NCBI GenBank assembly: GCA_922989275.2
Contig: OV277857.1
Span: 7,502,001 to 7,566,000, forward strand
DNA: 64,000 nucleotides
Source of the DNA: Gari tellinella
Lineage: Eukaryota; Mollusca; Bivalvia; Cardiida; Psammobiidae
Direction: 5' to 3'
Below the pieces are notes generated by a model. That model was not told where the DNA came from. It searched no databases and saw only the letters and a program-made list of their open reading frames with translations. The stretch's first letter is position 1, and each line of letters begins with the position of its first letter. This document shows, in pieces, positions 21,485 through 32,181 of this stretch. Made by a program: the position numbers and the translations under genes.

Positions 21485-21909
21485 CTAAGAAAAATTAAGC
21501 AAATTAAGCTATTAAACAACGATAAAGAGAGTAAAATCTACTTGTCTCATTTCGCTATTTTAGTTTATATTCCCATACGGTTATACATATCTACTACGAA
21601 TAACTTACGTAATGGTTATTATTTAAAAAAATATATATATTCAGAATGTCCTAGACTAAAGCTTTTGCCTGCGGTTTGCGACTTCACTGGGGTTTTTTAA
21701 CGCGTAAAGCGGCATCTGATCATGATCTAAACTGTTTAACACTCGTCTTTAGGTTAATTTCTTATAAAATGTATAAATTTAAAAAAAAATAAAAAATTTG
21801 CAGACGACAATTTCAAAGCAAACGACATCACAGCAGGATAAGGATGAATTAGAAACAGGTATTGTCCTTTGAAGGTACAACTGGGTCTTTTAAGATCTTA
21901 GACTCTTAC

Positions 21910-22021
21910 CTGTACCAGTGGCGGATCTAAGTCCATAGAAATAAGCGTGTAGGTCCACAGCCCTGGCTAGAGCAGCCCAGTCATGCCAACCATAAGGCAG
22001 TCGAGGTCCCAAACTCCCGGG
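21910..22021 (-). CDS. Protein kinase gene, exon 2 (first PYGW motif)
   Basis: Acceptor tttaatttag (AG at 22023-22022) and donor acag|gtaaga (GT at 21909-21908). 112 bases, phase 0 in and phase 1 out. Encodes residues 19-55 plus one base. Contains PYGWHDW (27-33) and AYFYG (44-48), the first of two similar repeats in this protein. The match to exon 3 (PYGW, then W three residues on, then an aromatic cluster) is direct sequence evidence that the two exons belong together, because chance frames would not share it. Confidence 0.75.
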
Positions 22022-22089
22022 CTAAATTAAAAAGAAAATAATGCAAAATATATGCCACGAGAACACAAAACTGAATGCATTGTTAACAT

Positions 22090-23210
22090 AGTAGATCCAG
22101 ATCAACACTGTGTAAGAGACCATTTCCTATAACATGTACTACGTCTACTATTACTGCCACCCCTACCACAACCAATACTACTTCTTTTATATAAATACTC
22201 CTACTACCCTTCTAATTCTACTTCCGCTACTACCTATATTCTACATCTAGTACTGCTGATAATACTACCATTACTACTACTGCTGCTTCTACTACTACTA
22301 CTACTACTTCTACTACTACTACTACTACTACTACTCTACTTATACTACCGCTACTACCTATCCTCTATTTCTAGTACTGCTGCTAATACTACTATTACTA
22401 CTACTGCTGCTGCAACTACTAGTACTAGTACTACTACTCTACTTCTACTATCGCTACTACCTATCTTCTACTTCTAGTACTGCTACTACTACTACTACTC
22501 TACTTCTACTACCACTAACTAGTACTACCTATCCTCTATTTCCTGTATTGCTGCTTATACTAATGTTACTACTACTACTGCTGCTACTATTACTATTTTC
22601 TTCTAATGACTACTGCGACTACTATTACTGCTACTACAACAAGTGCTATCACTGCAACTAATATTATTTGTCTGTTGGCCTCGGGCAACACTCCAAAAGT
22701 CTTCCTGGATACCTCGGGCCAATAGAATTTGACTGTTCCACAAAAACACACGAAATGACCGCATACTACTACTACTACTACGTTTGTACTACTTATCCTA
22801 CTACAACTGCTGCTACTATTAAAACTACTACTGCTGGTACTTATACGATTTCTTCTACTATTACTACACATGCTACTGCTACTACTACTATTTTTACTTC
22901 TATTACTGCTGTTCCTCCTATCCATACTACTACTGCTGCTACCACTACTACTAAATTTTCAATTGCTGCTACTACTACTACCACAACTACTATTTCTACT
23001 ACTTCTGCGACTACTACAACATCTAATGCCGCTACTACTACCACTACTACTGTTGAGGCTGATATTGCTGCTGTTTCTACAATTATAACTCCTGCTTCTA
23101 CCACTTCTACTGCTATAACGATTACTACTTCTACTACACCGATTACTACAACTGCTTCTACCACTACTATTACTTATTCTGCTACTACTAATCATAATTA
23201 TTATCATAAT
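22090..23210. repeat. Long imperfect (CTA/ACT)n microsatellite in intron 1
   Basis: About 1.1 kb of interrupted trinucleotide repeat, with units CTA, CTG and CTT on the plus strand, in the intron between exons 1 and 2. A patch of unique sequence (about 22660-22760) interrupts it. The long Ser/Thr-, Leu- and Val-rich frames on both strands here (22593-23327) are artefacts of the repeat. Confidence 0.9.
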
Positions 23211-23542
23211 CATAGTAACAACTTGAAATGTTATAATAAAGGAAATAATAATTATGACATCTCTAGCAAACAATTCAGAAAATAAATCAACATTGGCATT
23301 CATATTACTTTTAGGTACAATTTCCATGATATATGACGACTAATAAATAATACAATTAAAGTTATTAGGACTCTGCAATGTCAATTTGGAACATGAACAA
23401 ACATCGAAACTCGGCATTTCAGTATCTCAACAGTTCGCAAAAATTTTTGAAGTTGAATTTGAATTGATGAAGATTATAAATTGTCGTTTAATATAATTCC
23501 ACCAACAAAAACAGAAAGAAAGTTATATGTATATGTACTTAC

Positions 23543-23596
23543 CATATGTGCTTGGTATATGCATTTCTTCCGTACATTTCCGCCTAGAGCGTACAT
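23543..23596 (-). CDS. Protein kinase gene, exon 1 (start)
   Basis: ATG at 23596-23594 opens 18 codons (MYALGGNVRKKCIYQAHM) ending exactly at the donor atatg|gtaagt (GT at 23542-23541), phase 0, which matches exon 2. An in-frame TAG lies 17 codons upstream with no other ATG between, so this is the best start. The residues are basic and not a secretion signal. The exon lies about 90-150 bases from a cluster of promoter-type motifs. Because the exon is short, the evidence is mainly the donor, the phase agreement and the promoter. Confidence 0.6.
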
Positions 23597-23682
23597 CTTA
23601 CGCAAAGTAGTTGAAATAAAATATAGAAGAACACTGAAATGCGGTTGATTCTAGCGACTACGTCTGGAATCTGCCCGATCCA

Positions 23683-23745
23683 TGACGTCAGTAACTATAG
23701 AAACAACGTTAACGTCGTACATGACGTCACTTCCTGCGCATGCGC
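23683..23745 (-). promoter_or_regulatory. CRE / ETS / NRF1-type promoter motifs
   Basis: Two full palindromic CRE sites TGACGTCA (23683-23690 and 23722-23729). The second is directly joined on the minus strand to an ETS core GGAAGT and an NRF1-type palindrome GCGCATGCGC (23736-23745). This combination is typical of TATA-less animal promoters and is correctly placed and oriented for the kinase exon 1. Sites are seen in the sequence; function is inferred. Confidence 0.65.
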
Positions 23746-23864
23746 GTTTTAAAAGTCGTTACAAGTACAAAAGAGCTCCGGTACTTGCCTTTCTTCGGCG
23801 AGCCATTATTAGGAATAAAATAAGTCGTTAAATAAAAAAAATGTTCGTTCACTGAAAAAACAGA

Positions 23865-24360
23865 CACAAACTACAGTGGAGAAGACGTATCGCGGCGTCT
23901 GATCAGGATTCAGGCTGTTTATCACTCTACGACATAAAAGGTGGAAGCAGAATGATGCTGGCTGGGAAGAGACACGTCCACAGCTTGCTACCCTTGCTAG
24001 TTTAGACTTCCTAAAGGAATAGGAAGGTTTAAAAACCGAAACTTCTGTGAACCTTTTTGAAGCAGCTCTTCTGTGGTCTTGCTGATTTTCCAGCCGGGTT
24101 TTGTCTTGTCAGTCTTCTATATTTTTGTCTTCTATATTTTTGTATTGTTTGTCACTCGTCATTATATTTAATCTATCAAAAGGTTCACTCGTGTGTAACT
24201 TTGAGAAACAACAGCAGAATACAGTTTTAAGCAGACGATATTGCAGGATTGAAAATGTTAGAATAATTGTCTTTTTGGGGGGAACAGCAGCACGCATTGT
24301 TGTAAGGAGAGAATCGTTATTGGCAGGGCCGTTGTAACGCGGGAAAACTGTACTTAGATC
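23865..24360. repeat. Broken TA-type MITEs with type-I core pieces
   Basis: acagtggagaagacgtatcg followed by GCGGCGTCTGATCAGGA at 23872-23910 is a CAGTGGAGA element lacking its middle. 24165-24350 contains agcagacgatattgcagg, ggaacagcagcacgc and aaggagagaatcg, the right half of the CAGYGYTCCCTC family. The small frames at 24101-24337 are repeat-derived. Confidence 0.5.
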
Positions 24361-24399
24361 TACTCATTTATCGCGTTCACTGTCTCATACCGCATGCTA

Positions 24400-24535
24400 A
24401 GGTTATAAAGCGTTTGAGCTGAGTCTGAGTGAGTTCTCAAGCATTTGATTGGTCAAATTTGAGCCTAGGCTCAAATCTGACCAATCAAATGCTTGAGAAC
24501 GACTTTTGACTCATCTGAAAATCTTTATTACCTTG
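24400..24535. repeat. Clean fold-back repeat, TTGATTGGTCA family
   Basis: CTCAAGCATTTGATTGGTCA then AATTTGAGCCTAGGCTCAAA then TGACCAATCAAATGCTTGAG: arms of about 35 bp around CCTAGG. Copies at 9860, 16290 and 63255. Confidence 0.75.
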
Positions 24536-24724
24536 GACCCAGGTTTGGATTCGTATCAGACACAGATTGATTCGAACTTGTTTGCACTTTAAAATAGAGC
24601 TGACTATTGCGACAAACATCGCTATCACGATAATCATCCATTGTTGTAAACACTATCACGATAGACTATCGATACTTGAATAAGTCGACACTATCGGCTA
24701 TCGTGTCACCCTTACTTAATTATA

Positions 24725-24979
24725 CAGGGCTGCCATTTCTCCGGATTTTTCCTAAATCTTCGGATTTTTTTCTAGTACATGGTAGCTTAAAGCAGGCTGA
24801 AAGCAAAGCAGAATGCGCATTAAGGCGCATTCTGCTTTACTTTTAGCCTTCTTCAAGTAGCCTCGTGCCAACAAAACTAGAAACAGGCGATGAGGAAAAG
24901 GTACGACTCGTAAAATCGCACTTGAAATATGCAAATGTGGAAATCTTAGGATTTTTTATGTCAACTTATGGCAGCCCTG
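24725..24979. mobile_element. MITE with 6-bp TSD (ATTATA) and type-II core
   Basis: Ends CAGGGCTGCCATTTCTCCGG and CAACTTATGGCAGCCCTG. TSD ATTATA at 24719-24724 and 24980-24985. Central hairpin AGCAGAATGCGCATTAAGGC. 255 bp, the same length as 25782-26036. Confidence 0.85.
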
Positions 24980-25079
24980 ATTATATCTACATGGAATCTT
25001 AATTTGAAAAAATATAAAAACACCCACAATTTTTTTTAACATGCATGCGGGCAATCTCGTGACAGTGACTAAGTTAACC

Positions 25080-25200
25080 CATTTAAGCTGAGTGGCTTCT
25101 AAAGTAGACATCAGCAAACTGTGTACATGCAGCCCTTGCAGCTTGATGAAATGCCGCGTGGCGCGGCGTCTCACCAGTGTCTACAATATTTGCTAGATCT
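25080..25200. repeat. Type-I core fragment
   Basis: gatgaaatgccgcgtggcgcggcgtctcacc is a tip of a type-I hairpin without intact ends. Confidence 0.5.
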
Positions 25201-25319
25201 ATTTCATCGAAATGCTCTGCTACATGTACTGACAAACATTGTAGTGTCTTTAAATCACTGAAAGTATTTTTCTATGACGGCTTCCGTTTTAAACAACTTT
25301 CGCCTTTAACCAATTACTC

Positions 25320-25553
25320 CATAGCCTGTTTCTATTTTTGAAAATAGATAACCACTTAAAGCAGGTTGAAAGTGAAGCAGAATGCGCCTTAAGGCGCATT
25401 CTGCTTTACTTTCAGCCTGCTTTAAGCTAAAATTTGCTAGAATATAAAAAACATTTCTGAAGGTTCATATTCATAACTGTCTAAATTGGAACTATTTTCC
25501 TCAATGGATGAATAAACTAGAGGCGTAAAAAGGCGTACTTATGGGGTAATGGG
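25320..25553. mobile_element. TTAA MITE with type-II core
   Basis: TTAA on both sides (25316-25319, 25554-25557). Ends CCAATTACTCCATAGCC and CTTATGGGGTAATGGG. Perfect hairpin AGAATGCGCCTTAAGGCGCA. Confidence 0.8.
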
Positions 25554-25614
25554 TTAAATTTCTAAAAACTAAATTTTATGTAGATATACATTCTATGTTT
25601 ACCTGAAAACTTTG

Positions 25615-25700
25615 AAATGCGTGGCAAACAGTTTGGATCCTGATGAGATTCCGCATTACGCGTCGTCAGACCTGGATTCAAGCTGTTTGCAAATGTAAGC
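25615..25700. repeat. Type-I core, isolated
   Basis: CAAACAGTTTGGATCCTGAT, then cgcattacgcgtcgtcagac, then TTCAAGCTGTTTGCAAATG: a diverged hairpin without clear MITE ends. Confidence 0.5.
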
Positions 25701-25781
25701 CAATTTCAGTCTTCATTGTCACTATTTTAATTGTAATTATTGATCAAAAGCAATAAAATATATCTGAAAGGGAAACAATAA

Positions 25782-26036
25782 CAGGGCTGCCATTTCTCCG
25801 GATTTTTCCTAAATCTCCAAAAATTTTCCCAGAACAAGGTAGCTTAAAGCAGTCTGAAAGTAAAGCAGAATGTGCCCTAAGGCGCATTCTGCTTTACTTT
25901 CAGTTTGCTTTAAGTAGTCGCATGTCAACAAAACAAGAAAAAGGCTAATGGGTAAAGGTACGATTCGTTAAATCGCACTTGAAAAATGCAAGTTTGGAAA
26001 TCTTAGGATTATTCATGTCAACTTATGGCAGCCCTG
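25782..26036. mobile_element. MITE with 6-bp TSD (CAATAA) and type-II core
   Basis: Ends CAGGGCTGCCATTTCTCCGG and CAACTTATGGCAGCCCTG. TSD CAATAA at 25776-25781 and 26037-26042. The central hairpin matches 24725-24979. Confidence 0.85.
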
Positions 26037-26107
26037 CAATAATCAAAGTTTTATTTCTTCATTGAAAAAGTAGATCTAAAGTAGAAATCATTTTCGATTT
26101 AGATCTA

Positions 26108-26460
26108 CAGCGTTCCCTCCTTACAACGGCCCTCCCAAAAAACAACTCCCTCTAAGCAACTACCCCTACTGCAGTTACCTATAAACAGGGCAATTTTATT
26201 ATAGCGCTTTTACTGCTGTAATATCGTCTGCTAAATTTTGTCGTCTGCTGTTTTTCTAAAAGTTACATATTAAACATTGTGACAGAAAATAAGCTGAATA
26301 ACGAGTGACAAACAGCTTGAATCCTGATCAGACGCCGCGTGATGCTTGATTTAAGCTGTTTGCAAATATTAACCAATTTCCCTCCCTCTAACGACTTCCC
26401 CCGAAAAACGCACTCCATTTTTGTCTCCCATTGGGTAACGTTATGGAGAGGGAGCGCTGT
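26108..26460. mobile_element. TA-flanked MITE, CAGCGYTCCCTC family
   Basis: CAGCGTTCCCTCCTTACAAC to GGAGAGGGAGCGCTG, with TA on both sides (26106-26107, 26461-26462). Contains GTCGTCTGCTG and a reduced type-I core at about 26310-26365. Immediately outside, AGATCTA lies at the left, and the surrounding 26055-26570 shows a wider inverted repeat (aaatcattttcgatttagat and its complement), so it sits in the middle of a larger palindrome. Confidence 0.75.
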
Positions 26461-26724
26461 AGTTTGAAAGAATATTTCTTTCAAACTAGATCTTAATCGA
26501 AAACGATTTCTATTTTAGACAGACTTTTTCAATGAAGAAATAAATCTGTGATTATTGTTTCGCTTTCAGATAGATCTAGATTTTATTTAGATTGACGTAA
26601 ATCAAGTGATATCTCGGGACGCTTGATTTCAAATAAGATTTGAAAACACGGGGCATGTTTGATGAAGATATTAATTATCGAGGTAAAGAAGGGACGTTTG
26701 ATTAGATTGAACGGTTTGACAATA

Positions 26725-27133
26725 CAATGCTCCCCCACCCTACAACGACCCTCCGACCAACGATTCCCTTCTTACAACAATGATTGCTGTTGTTTCACAA
26801 ACAAGACAAGATAGTTTTGCCTAACACTTTCACTGCTGTAATATCGTCTTCCTAAAATTGTCGTTTGCTGTTTTTACTCAAAGTACCGTATTGGACATTT
26901 GACAGAATAACCATAAAGACGATGGAGTGACAAACAGTTTGGACCCAGATCAACCAGCATCCGCGTTACGCGGCGTCTGATCTGAGTTAAAACTGTTTGC
27001 AAGTGTAGATCTACGTCACTTCATGAACATCACTCAATATATATCTATTAATGTTCCCTTCTCATAAGAACTTACTCTGAACAACACATCCAAGTCTCTG
27101 TCTTATATTGGGTATCGTTGTAGAGATTGTGCA
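26725..27133. mobile_element. TA-type MITE, diverged CAGYGYTCCCTC family
   Basis: Left end caatgctcccccacccta after TA. A type-I core lies around 26935-27000 (ACAGTTTGGACCCAGATCAA, CGTTACGCGGCGTCTGATCT). The right end has decayed near gtagagattgtgcacc. Confidence 0.55.
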
Positions 27134-28799
27134 CCGACATGTATAACATTAATCAAGATTCAAGACCGCCTTCAATAAACGCAAATGGGCCAATGGTTCA
27201 TTTAAACTACTCTTTTGACCTTGACCTCTTTTGGACTTAGAATAGTGTAGATCTAGATCTGCCCCATAAGAAATATTTCCTAGATCTAGATTCTATATGA
27301 TTTTCCTACAGAAGCGTTCGATCGCCCGCCGGACCAAGTCCTTCGGATGAGACTTTATAAACCGATGTCCGATGTGTTAGTGCTTTACACTCGGCATCTG
27401 GAAAAGAACCATCTGAAACTCTTTCGATAATTAATAAGAAAACGGCATCGCGCCCGGGTTCTCTGTATCCGCTCCCCTCTCTCTCTGGGTAGTCGTCCAA
27501 TGATGATTAGCACATAGATGACAGAAACGGACGTTAACAAACAAAACAAACCTACATAAGCAGCCTGCTTGAGATCTAGATCTGCTAAATAACCTACGCC
27601 CATTATAGATCTATATATACATATTCAACACTGAAAACAATTAAGAGGTGAAGAGGAAGGCTTTTTGCCACGTAAGGGCACTATAAACTTTGAGATCAAA
27701 AGAACAATGAGTTTGTTGTTAGGACAGGCAGCAGACGATTTGGTCAGACTCGTTTCACACCAGGGGATCTAGGTAACACGAAAGCAGATATTTCCCGATA
27801 GTGTGCGTTATATAGATTAAAACGGAAATTTCACCGGGGCCCAATTCTACGATGAAATGTTTTGCTATTTAAATTTATATGATCTATTAGACTCTATCTA
27901 TAACAAATTTGTATTGATACGAAGGCAACTTTGTTTCCGTAGACAAACATTTCTCACTGTATACACTGACTTCTATTCGTAGCAATACAAATCTCTTATA
28001 ATACCCATAGATAGGATGTCGTGGCAATACAGTTTTGATGAGAACGCATCAGAGACCACCTAGGGAAAAAATCCGACCGGGAGAGCATGATCCCGCGCCC
28101 CTCTATAGTAAGAGTGCATACACTAATCGCAGTGGGTACGGTAGGTATAGAGAAGGGGTTAAAGATTAATGATTGGAAGGCAACCTGTCAAAATATATAT
28201 TAAAAAAGTCGTAGATAAAATATTTAATGTCATTTTGAGGTGCATTTTTTACACAGATTTATGTTTGTATTATACCTATTTGGAATGCGAGATACGCCTT
28301 CAGAACGCCCCAGAAACCATCTAGGAATAAAAAATATTCACAGGGTAGAATTCCTCCGGACCCACTTAGTAAGAGTGTACATAAATTAACCTGCAACAAA
28401 TCACGCCGAATAACCAAGACAGGGGTCTCTGTTGCAACTCCTCTAAAAAGAAGGCCCTTAATTCTAATGATAAAACAGAGGGCTCAGGAGTGAGAACAAA
28501 CACCGATTTCAACGATGACGACTAGCCCTAACTTCAACATGTGAAGCTCCCTTAACAAAACCTGCAGAGACAATCCTGATTCTGCTGCCTAAGGACCCCT
28601 ACTAAGGCGTAAGTCCGTAATACCGGAGACAGTCTAGCAAAGTTAGAGGCCTTTGAATAAGATCTTTTAACCTTGCAAATTCGGTTATTTATAAAAACAA
28701 TATCTATAGATCTCTACCATTAAATTGAACAAAATAAGTGGAAATCAAGCGCATGAAAAAGCTACCTAACACATGTCAGAAACCACCATTTCACATCTT

Positions 28800-28925
28800 C
28801 ACTTTCAAAATTTTCCCGGGGGAGGCCCCCCGTACCCCCACCAGCAGAAGGGTTACCCCACTCCCGCACCCTCCCCACTCGGCACTTCGTGCCTCGGTCG
28901 GCACTCCGTGCCGATTTGTACGTAT
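28800..28925. repeat. GC-rich repeat patch
   Basis: A G+C island in AT-rich surroundings, with CCCGGGGGAGGCCCCC and nested inverted copies of CGGCACTTCGTGCC / CGGCACTCCGTGCCG. It looks like the conserved part of an interspersed repeat. The frame 28738-28965 crosses it but has no motif. Confidence 0.45.
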
Positions 28926-29483
28926 AACTTTTAAATGTCTGGCTACGTCGACATGTTCTCGCTAAAGATCGTTTCCGACTGGGAACAGACCAATCTCGGG
29001 TATAGAATCCCCCGTTTTTACCAACTCAATTTAACTCACTTTTATTGGCAATCGGCAACATAAAAGTGCCATTGGCCATGTACAAAAGATCAATTAACGT
29101 GAAATATGACCATGACATTTACATAAACACAACTCAACTTAACAACTCAATTTTACAAGTACAAAACATTCAACTGAAAATATTATAACTTGTATAATTA
29201 TACACTGTTATAGTAGATCTATATTATTGATATCATCAATCTGCAACTACATTATTTCGTATAGCCTGTTTACCTGTGTTTTCGCCACCCTTAGCTATAT
29301 TTTCGCGCATGCGCCTATCTGATGTAACATTTCTTACTTGTTCACGGATCTAGATCTAATTCTGAATTGAACCTTCAATAATTTTAACACGAATATATAC
29401 AAAAAAAACTTGTAAAATAAATACAAAGTGTAAATAACTGCACCGTTTTCGAACGAGGTCATTGCTCTAGATCACCTTGATGC

Positions 29484-29896
29484 TTTCTTGTCAATTCGCC
29501 ACCTCTGATTGGTCGTTCGATAATTAGGTCAATGTAGGCTCTGTCAGTAGATCTATGTTAAAGTTTGTTTAATGAAAGTTGAACATTTTTTTATGATTTT
29601 GAAATAGAATCTAATTTAATTTTTTTAAAAGTAGATCTAAATCATAATTTTTCAACTTAACAACGGACAGTAGATCTACTAACTTTTCTGTTGAATTGTT
29701 ATAATTGTTTGTGAATAATTGTTATTTTATCTGTTCTTTCGCATTTTCGGCGCTTGAAATCTTCTGTTGTTAAACTGTCCCAGTATTCGGATATCCTCTG
29801 AAGTTTTCGGACATCCTCGGTAGCCTGCTCGTGACGGAATTCTAAGTTTTGCTTAGGTGGCAAATTGACAAGAAAGTGGCGAATTGACAAGAAGCA
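29484..29896. repeat. Inverted-repeat-bounded unit, TTTCTTGTCAATTCGCCAC
   Basis: GCTTTCTTGTCAATTCGCCA at 29484 faces two tandem complementary copies at about 29856-29896 (ggtggcaaattgacaag, gtggcgaattgacaag). Between them the minus strand has a 50-codon frame containing EFRHEQATEDVRKLQRISEY. It may be an exon scrap but is not recognised. Confidence 0.45.
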
Positions 29897-31453
29897 ATTA
29901 AGGATAAATTCATTACAACCTTGATATATTTTGCTACGTTTAAATGAACTTTTTTGTTCTTTGAAGAAAGCAGGTTTATGAACTTATTTAAAGAGGGCCA
30001 TGAAATATGTTTTAAAATTACCAAATTGAAAAGCCATGCTTGATTCTATTAAGCTTTGATTTATGAAATAATCAAACATCCGGAGACCTGACTACACGTA
30101 AATCATCTGCTTTCTTGTATTCAACTTAGGTATGACGAAAGAGTGATGTCATTTGTGACGTCACCAGTACGGTGCTTTTATGTCATCATAGTAAAGCGCC
30201 ATGATGAGAGTGCTGCCAAACGGCAGATATAGCGTAGGCTATCCCTCTTTGCTCGAGGCAAGCATATTCTTGACTAAACTGACTTAAAAGTCATGGCCAA
30301 AATTAAGGACCTGAAACCGGTATGTGACACTCCGTCATCCCAAGATATCCACATACGATATCTAGCTGATGTGGTAAAGAAAATGGCCTGAAAAAGGTAG
30401 AACAGCTACACACTGATATGAGTGACTGATGGGTGGACGTAGGCCAAACTTCACAACCCGGTACGTATGTGGCTATTAATTTCTTTTATTTTCTTAAAAA
30501 ATCCATGCCTAGTTAAGTTAAACATATCAAAGATTATTAGATAGATCTATAACAAACAGCGATGTCGGTGAGATCTAGATCTACAGTACTGTAGATATTT
30601 CCGAAAGTGCGGCTAGTCTAGATCTTGAAAATACAAGTAGATCTAGACTCATTCCGTGTCCATGTAAGTGATCGTTTGTTAGATAAATAAGATAGATCTA
30701 ATTAGGTAGATTTGGTATGATCCGGTCTGTTGACTGTCATGATTCCACTGTAGCCTACTAATCGTCTGACAGCTACAAGACGCTCAATTTCTTCTTAATA
30801 AATATTAAGAATTAAGACCCTGGTCAGAAGGTAATCAAACAGTAGACTTTTGCCATTTCTCACCTTTGTTTTCAATCCAGTCTCTTTTGTTTGAGACACC
30901 TTAATTTGTTTTCTATGCTCCATTTCTTGTTAATGTTAAGGGTCATGATCATGTCTTTGGAATATTGTTTTAGCAGAACAGATGAAAAAGTGTGAAGAAC
31001 TTCCTCAAAGATCTACAAAACTTCTAGATCTAGTGCTGACACTTTGCGCTCTACCACTGAGCCACTAAGCCGGTTCTCTGGAACAAGATGCTTTGGCATG
31101 GACGACCCGGTTCCCCTTCTTGGCGATTATTTTCGGGCATTCTGGTGCAAAGAAGGCCGGTCTCGTTTATGTTTCAGATACAGTCAGCCCGGTCTAACAG
31201 ACGGTTTTTTCCAGAACTGACTTAATGCTGCTTGCAGGATGAAAATAATTCAGAAATTCCCCAAAGGAATGTTCTGCATTAAGTTTTTATCATGCATTTA
31301 GCAGCCATTAATACAAGATTGATTGTTATAACTTCAATATTGTATTAACTATTAAAAGGCCACACAATGTCGTATATATGAGACCACTGTCAGCATTTAA
31401 TTCAATGGCCGTTTAAAATAATGAGTGTATCATATCACTCAAAAATGTGCTGG

Positions 31454-31633
31454 CTATGTGGTCTCTGATGCCCCTGCCATCCATTGAGCCATTAAATTGC
31501 TCATGTTGTTGCTGGTCGAGGTCTTCCATTTCTTGGTCCAGAGGCTCGTTCCAAACTTCCAAATGATGCTTGGATTAAACTGTATAACACACACCACTAT
31601 CATTTTGCTAGCTCGCTCATGTTTCATACGAAT
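31454..31633 (-). pseudogene. Harbinger (HARBI1-like) transposase, last exon, frameshifted
   Basis: Follows acceptor tttttccag (AG at 31635-31634). Begins IRMKHERASKMIVVCVI, the conserved C-terminal segment of PIF/Harbinger transposases where an ERA-KMIV-C-ILHN pattern is usual. Family-like sequence continues in another frame after about 31540, so one base has been lost or gained and the present frame ends early. Transposase that once catalysed excision and insertion at TWA sites; inactive here. Phase 0 junction with the exon at 32075-32181. Confidence 0.7.
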
Positions 31634-32074
31634 CTGGAAAAAAAAATGCAATTAAAACTCTACTGAAAATCAAATACGAACTTAATTATGGTATTGCAAG
31701 GGTATTTGCCCTTAATTATTATTTTCGTATTTTATGAATATTTTCTCAATTTCATAGCTTAGAAGTTTAAGTGAAACACATCTGCCTATAGTAAAGAAAT
31801 GAACGGACTAACAGTATTTTCGGCTTTTAAGCAATTTACATAACAAGAACAATAAATGTAAAATTACCGGTAAATTCCATGAATTGTGCAACCGAAAATT
31901 TGCCGATCATCTTAAATGTCAATTATTTCAATGGAAAGTCACAATGATAAAAACTCGGGACATGATTGGTTAGGTCTTGTTGACACATGCAAGGCACACA
32001 ATTATGAAAACAATATGTCCAGAAGTAAAAAAGTTAGAGGGAAGGTTAAGGTTTTGTAACACAGACCGACGTAC

Positions 32075-32181
32075 CTCAATGTAGAGACTGTTGACCTTCC
32101 TCTTCCACATACCGAACACTCTTTCAATAAGATTCCTTGTCGACATGTGGCGAAAGTTATATTGCTCTTCTTTTGCGGATT
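32075..32181 (-). pseudogene. Harbinger transposase, internal exon
   Basis: Between acceptor tttttaacag and donor ttgag|gtacgt, both GT-AG. Encodes YNFRHMSTRNLIERVFGMWK, the strongly conserved Harbinger block Y-N-x2-H-x2-TRN-x-(I/V)ER-x-FG-x-WK, which carries the third acidic residue of the DDE triad (Glu of IER). Joins in phase 0 to 31633-31454. Confidence 0.8.

Larger units (their letters stand above)
27134..31440. other. AT-rich interval, MITE-poor, AGATCT-rich
   Basis: No gene recognised. The hexamer AGATCT, usually in the form TAGATCTA, recurs far more often than expected (about 25 by eye between 26.0 and 31.1 kb). 28000-28400 has two diverged units sharing accacctaggga/accatctaggaa and agtaagagtgcata/agtaagagtgtaca. 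31026-31075 (minus) resembles a tRNA A box (TGGCTCAGTGGTAGAGCG) without a B box. Short frames at 27306-27603 and 29699-30024 show no motif. Confidence 0.5.

Noticed and set aside
22593..23327. Overlapping long frames on both strands rich in Thr/Ser, Leu, Val
   Set aside because: They are six-frame products of the interrupted CTA/ACT trinucleotide repeat in intron 1 of the kinase gene.
28738..28965. 75-residue frame across the GC-rich patch
   Set aside because: It depends on the GC-rich repeat and has no splice or domain support.
31026..31075. tRNA gene on the minus strand
   Set aside because: Only an A-box-like segment is present; there is no B box or acceptor pairing.
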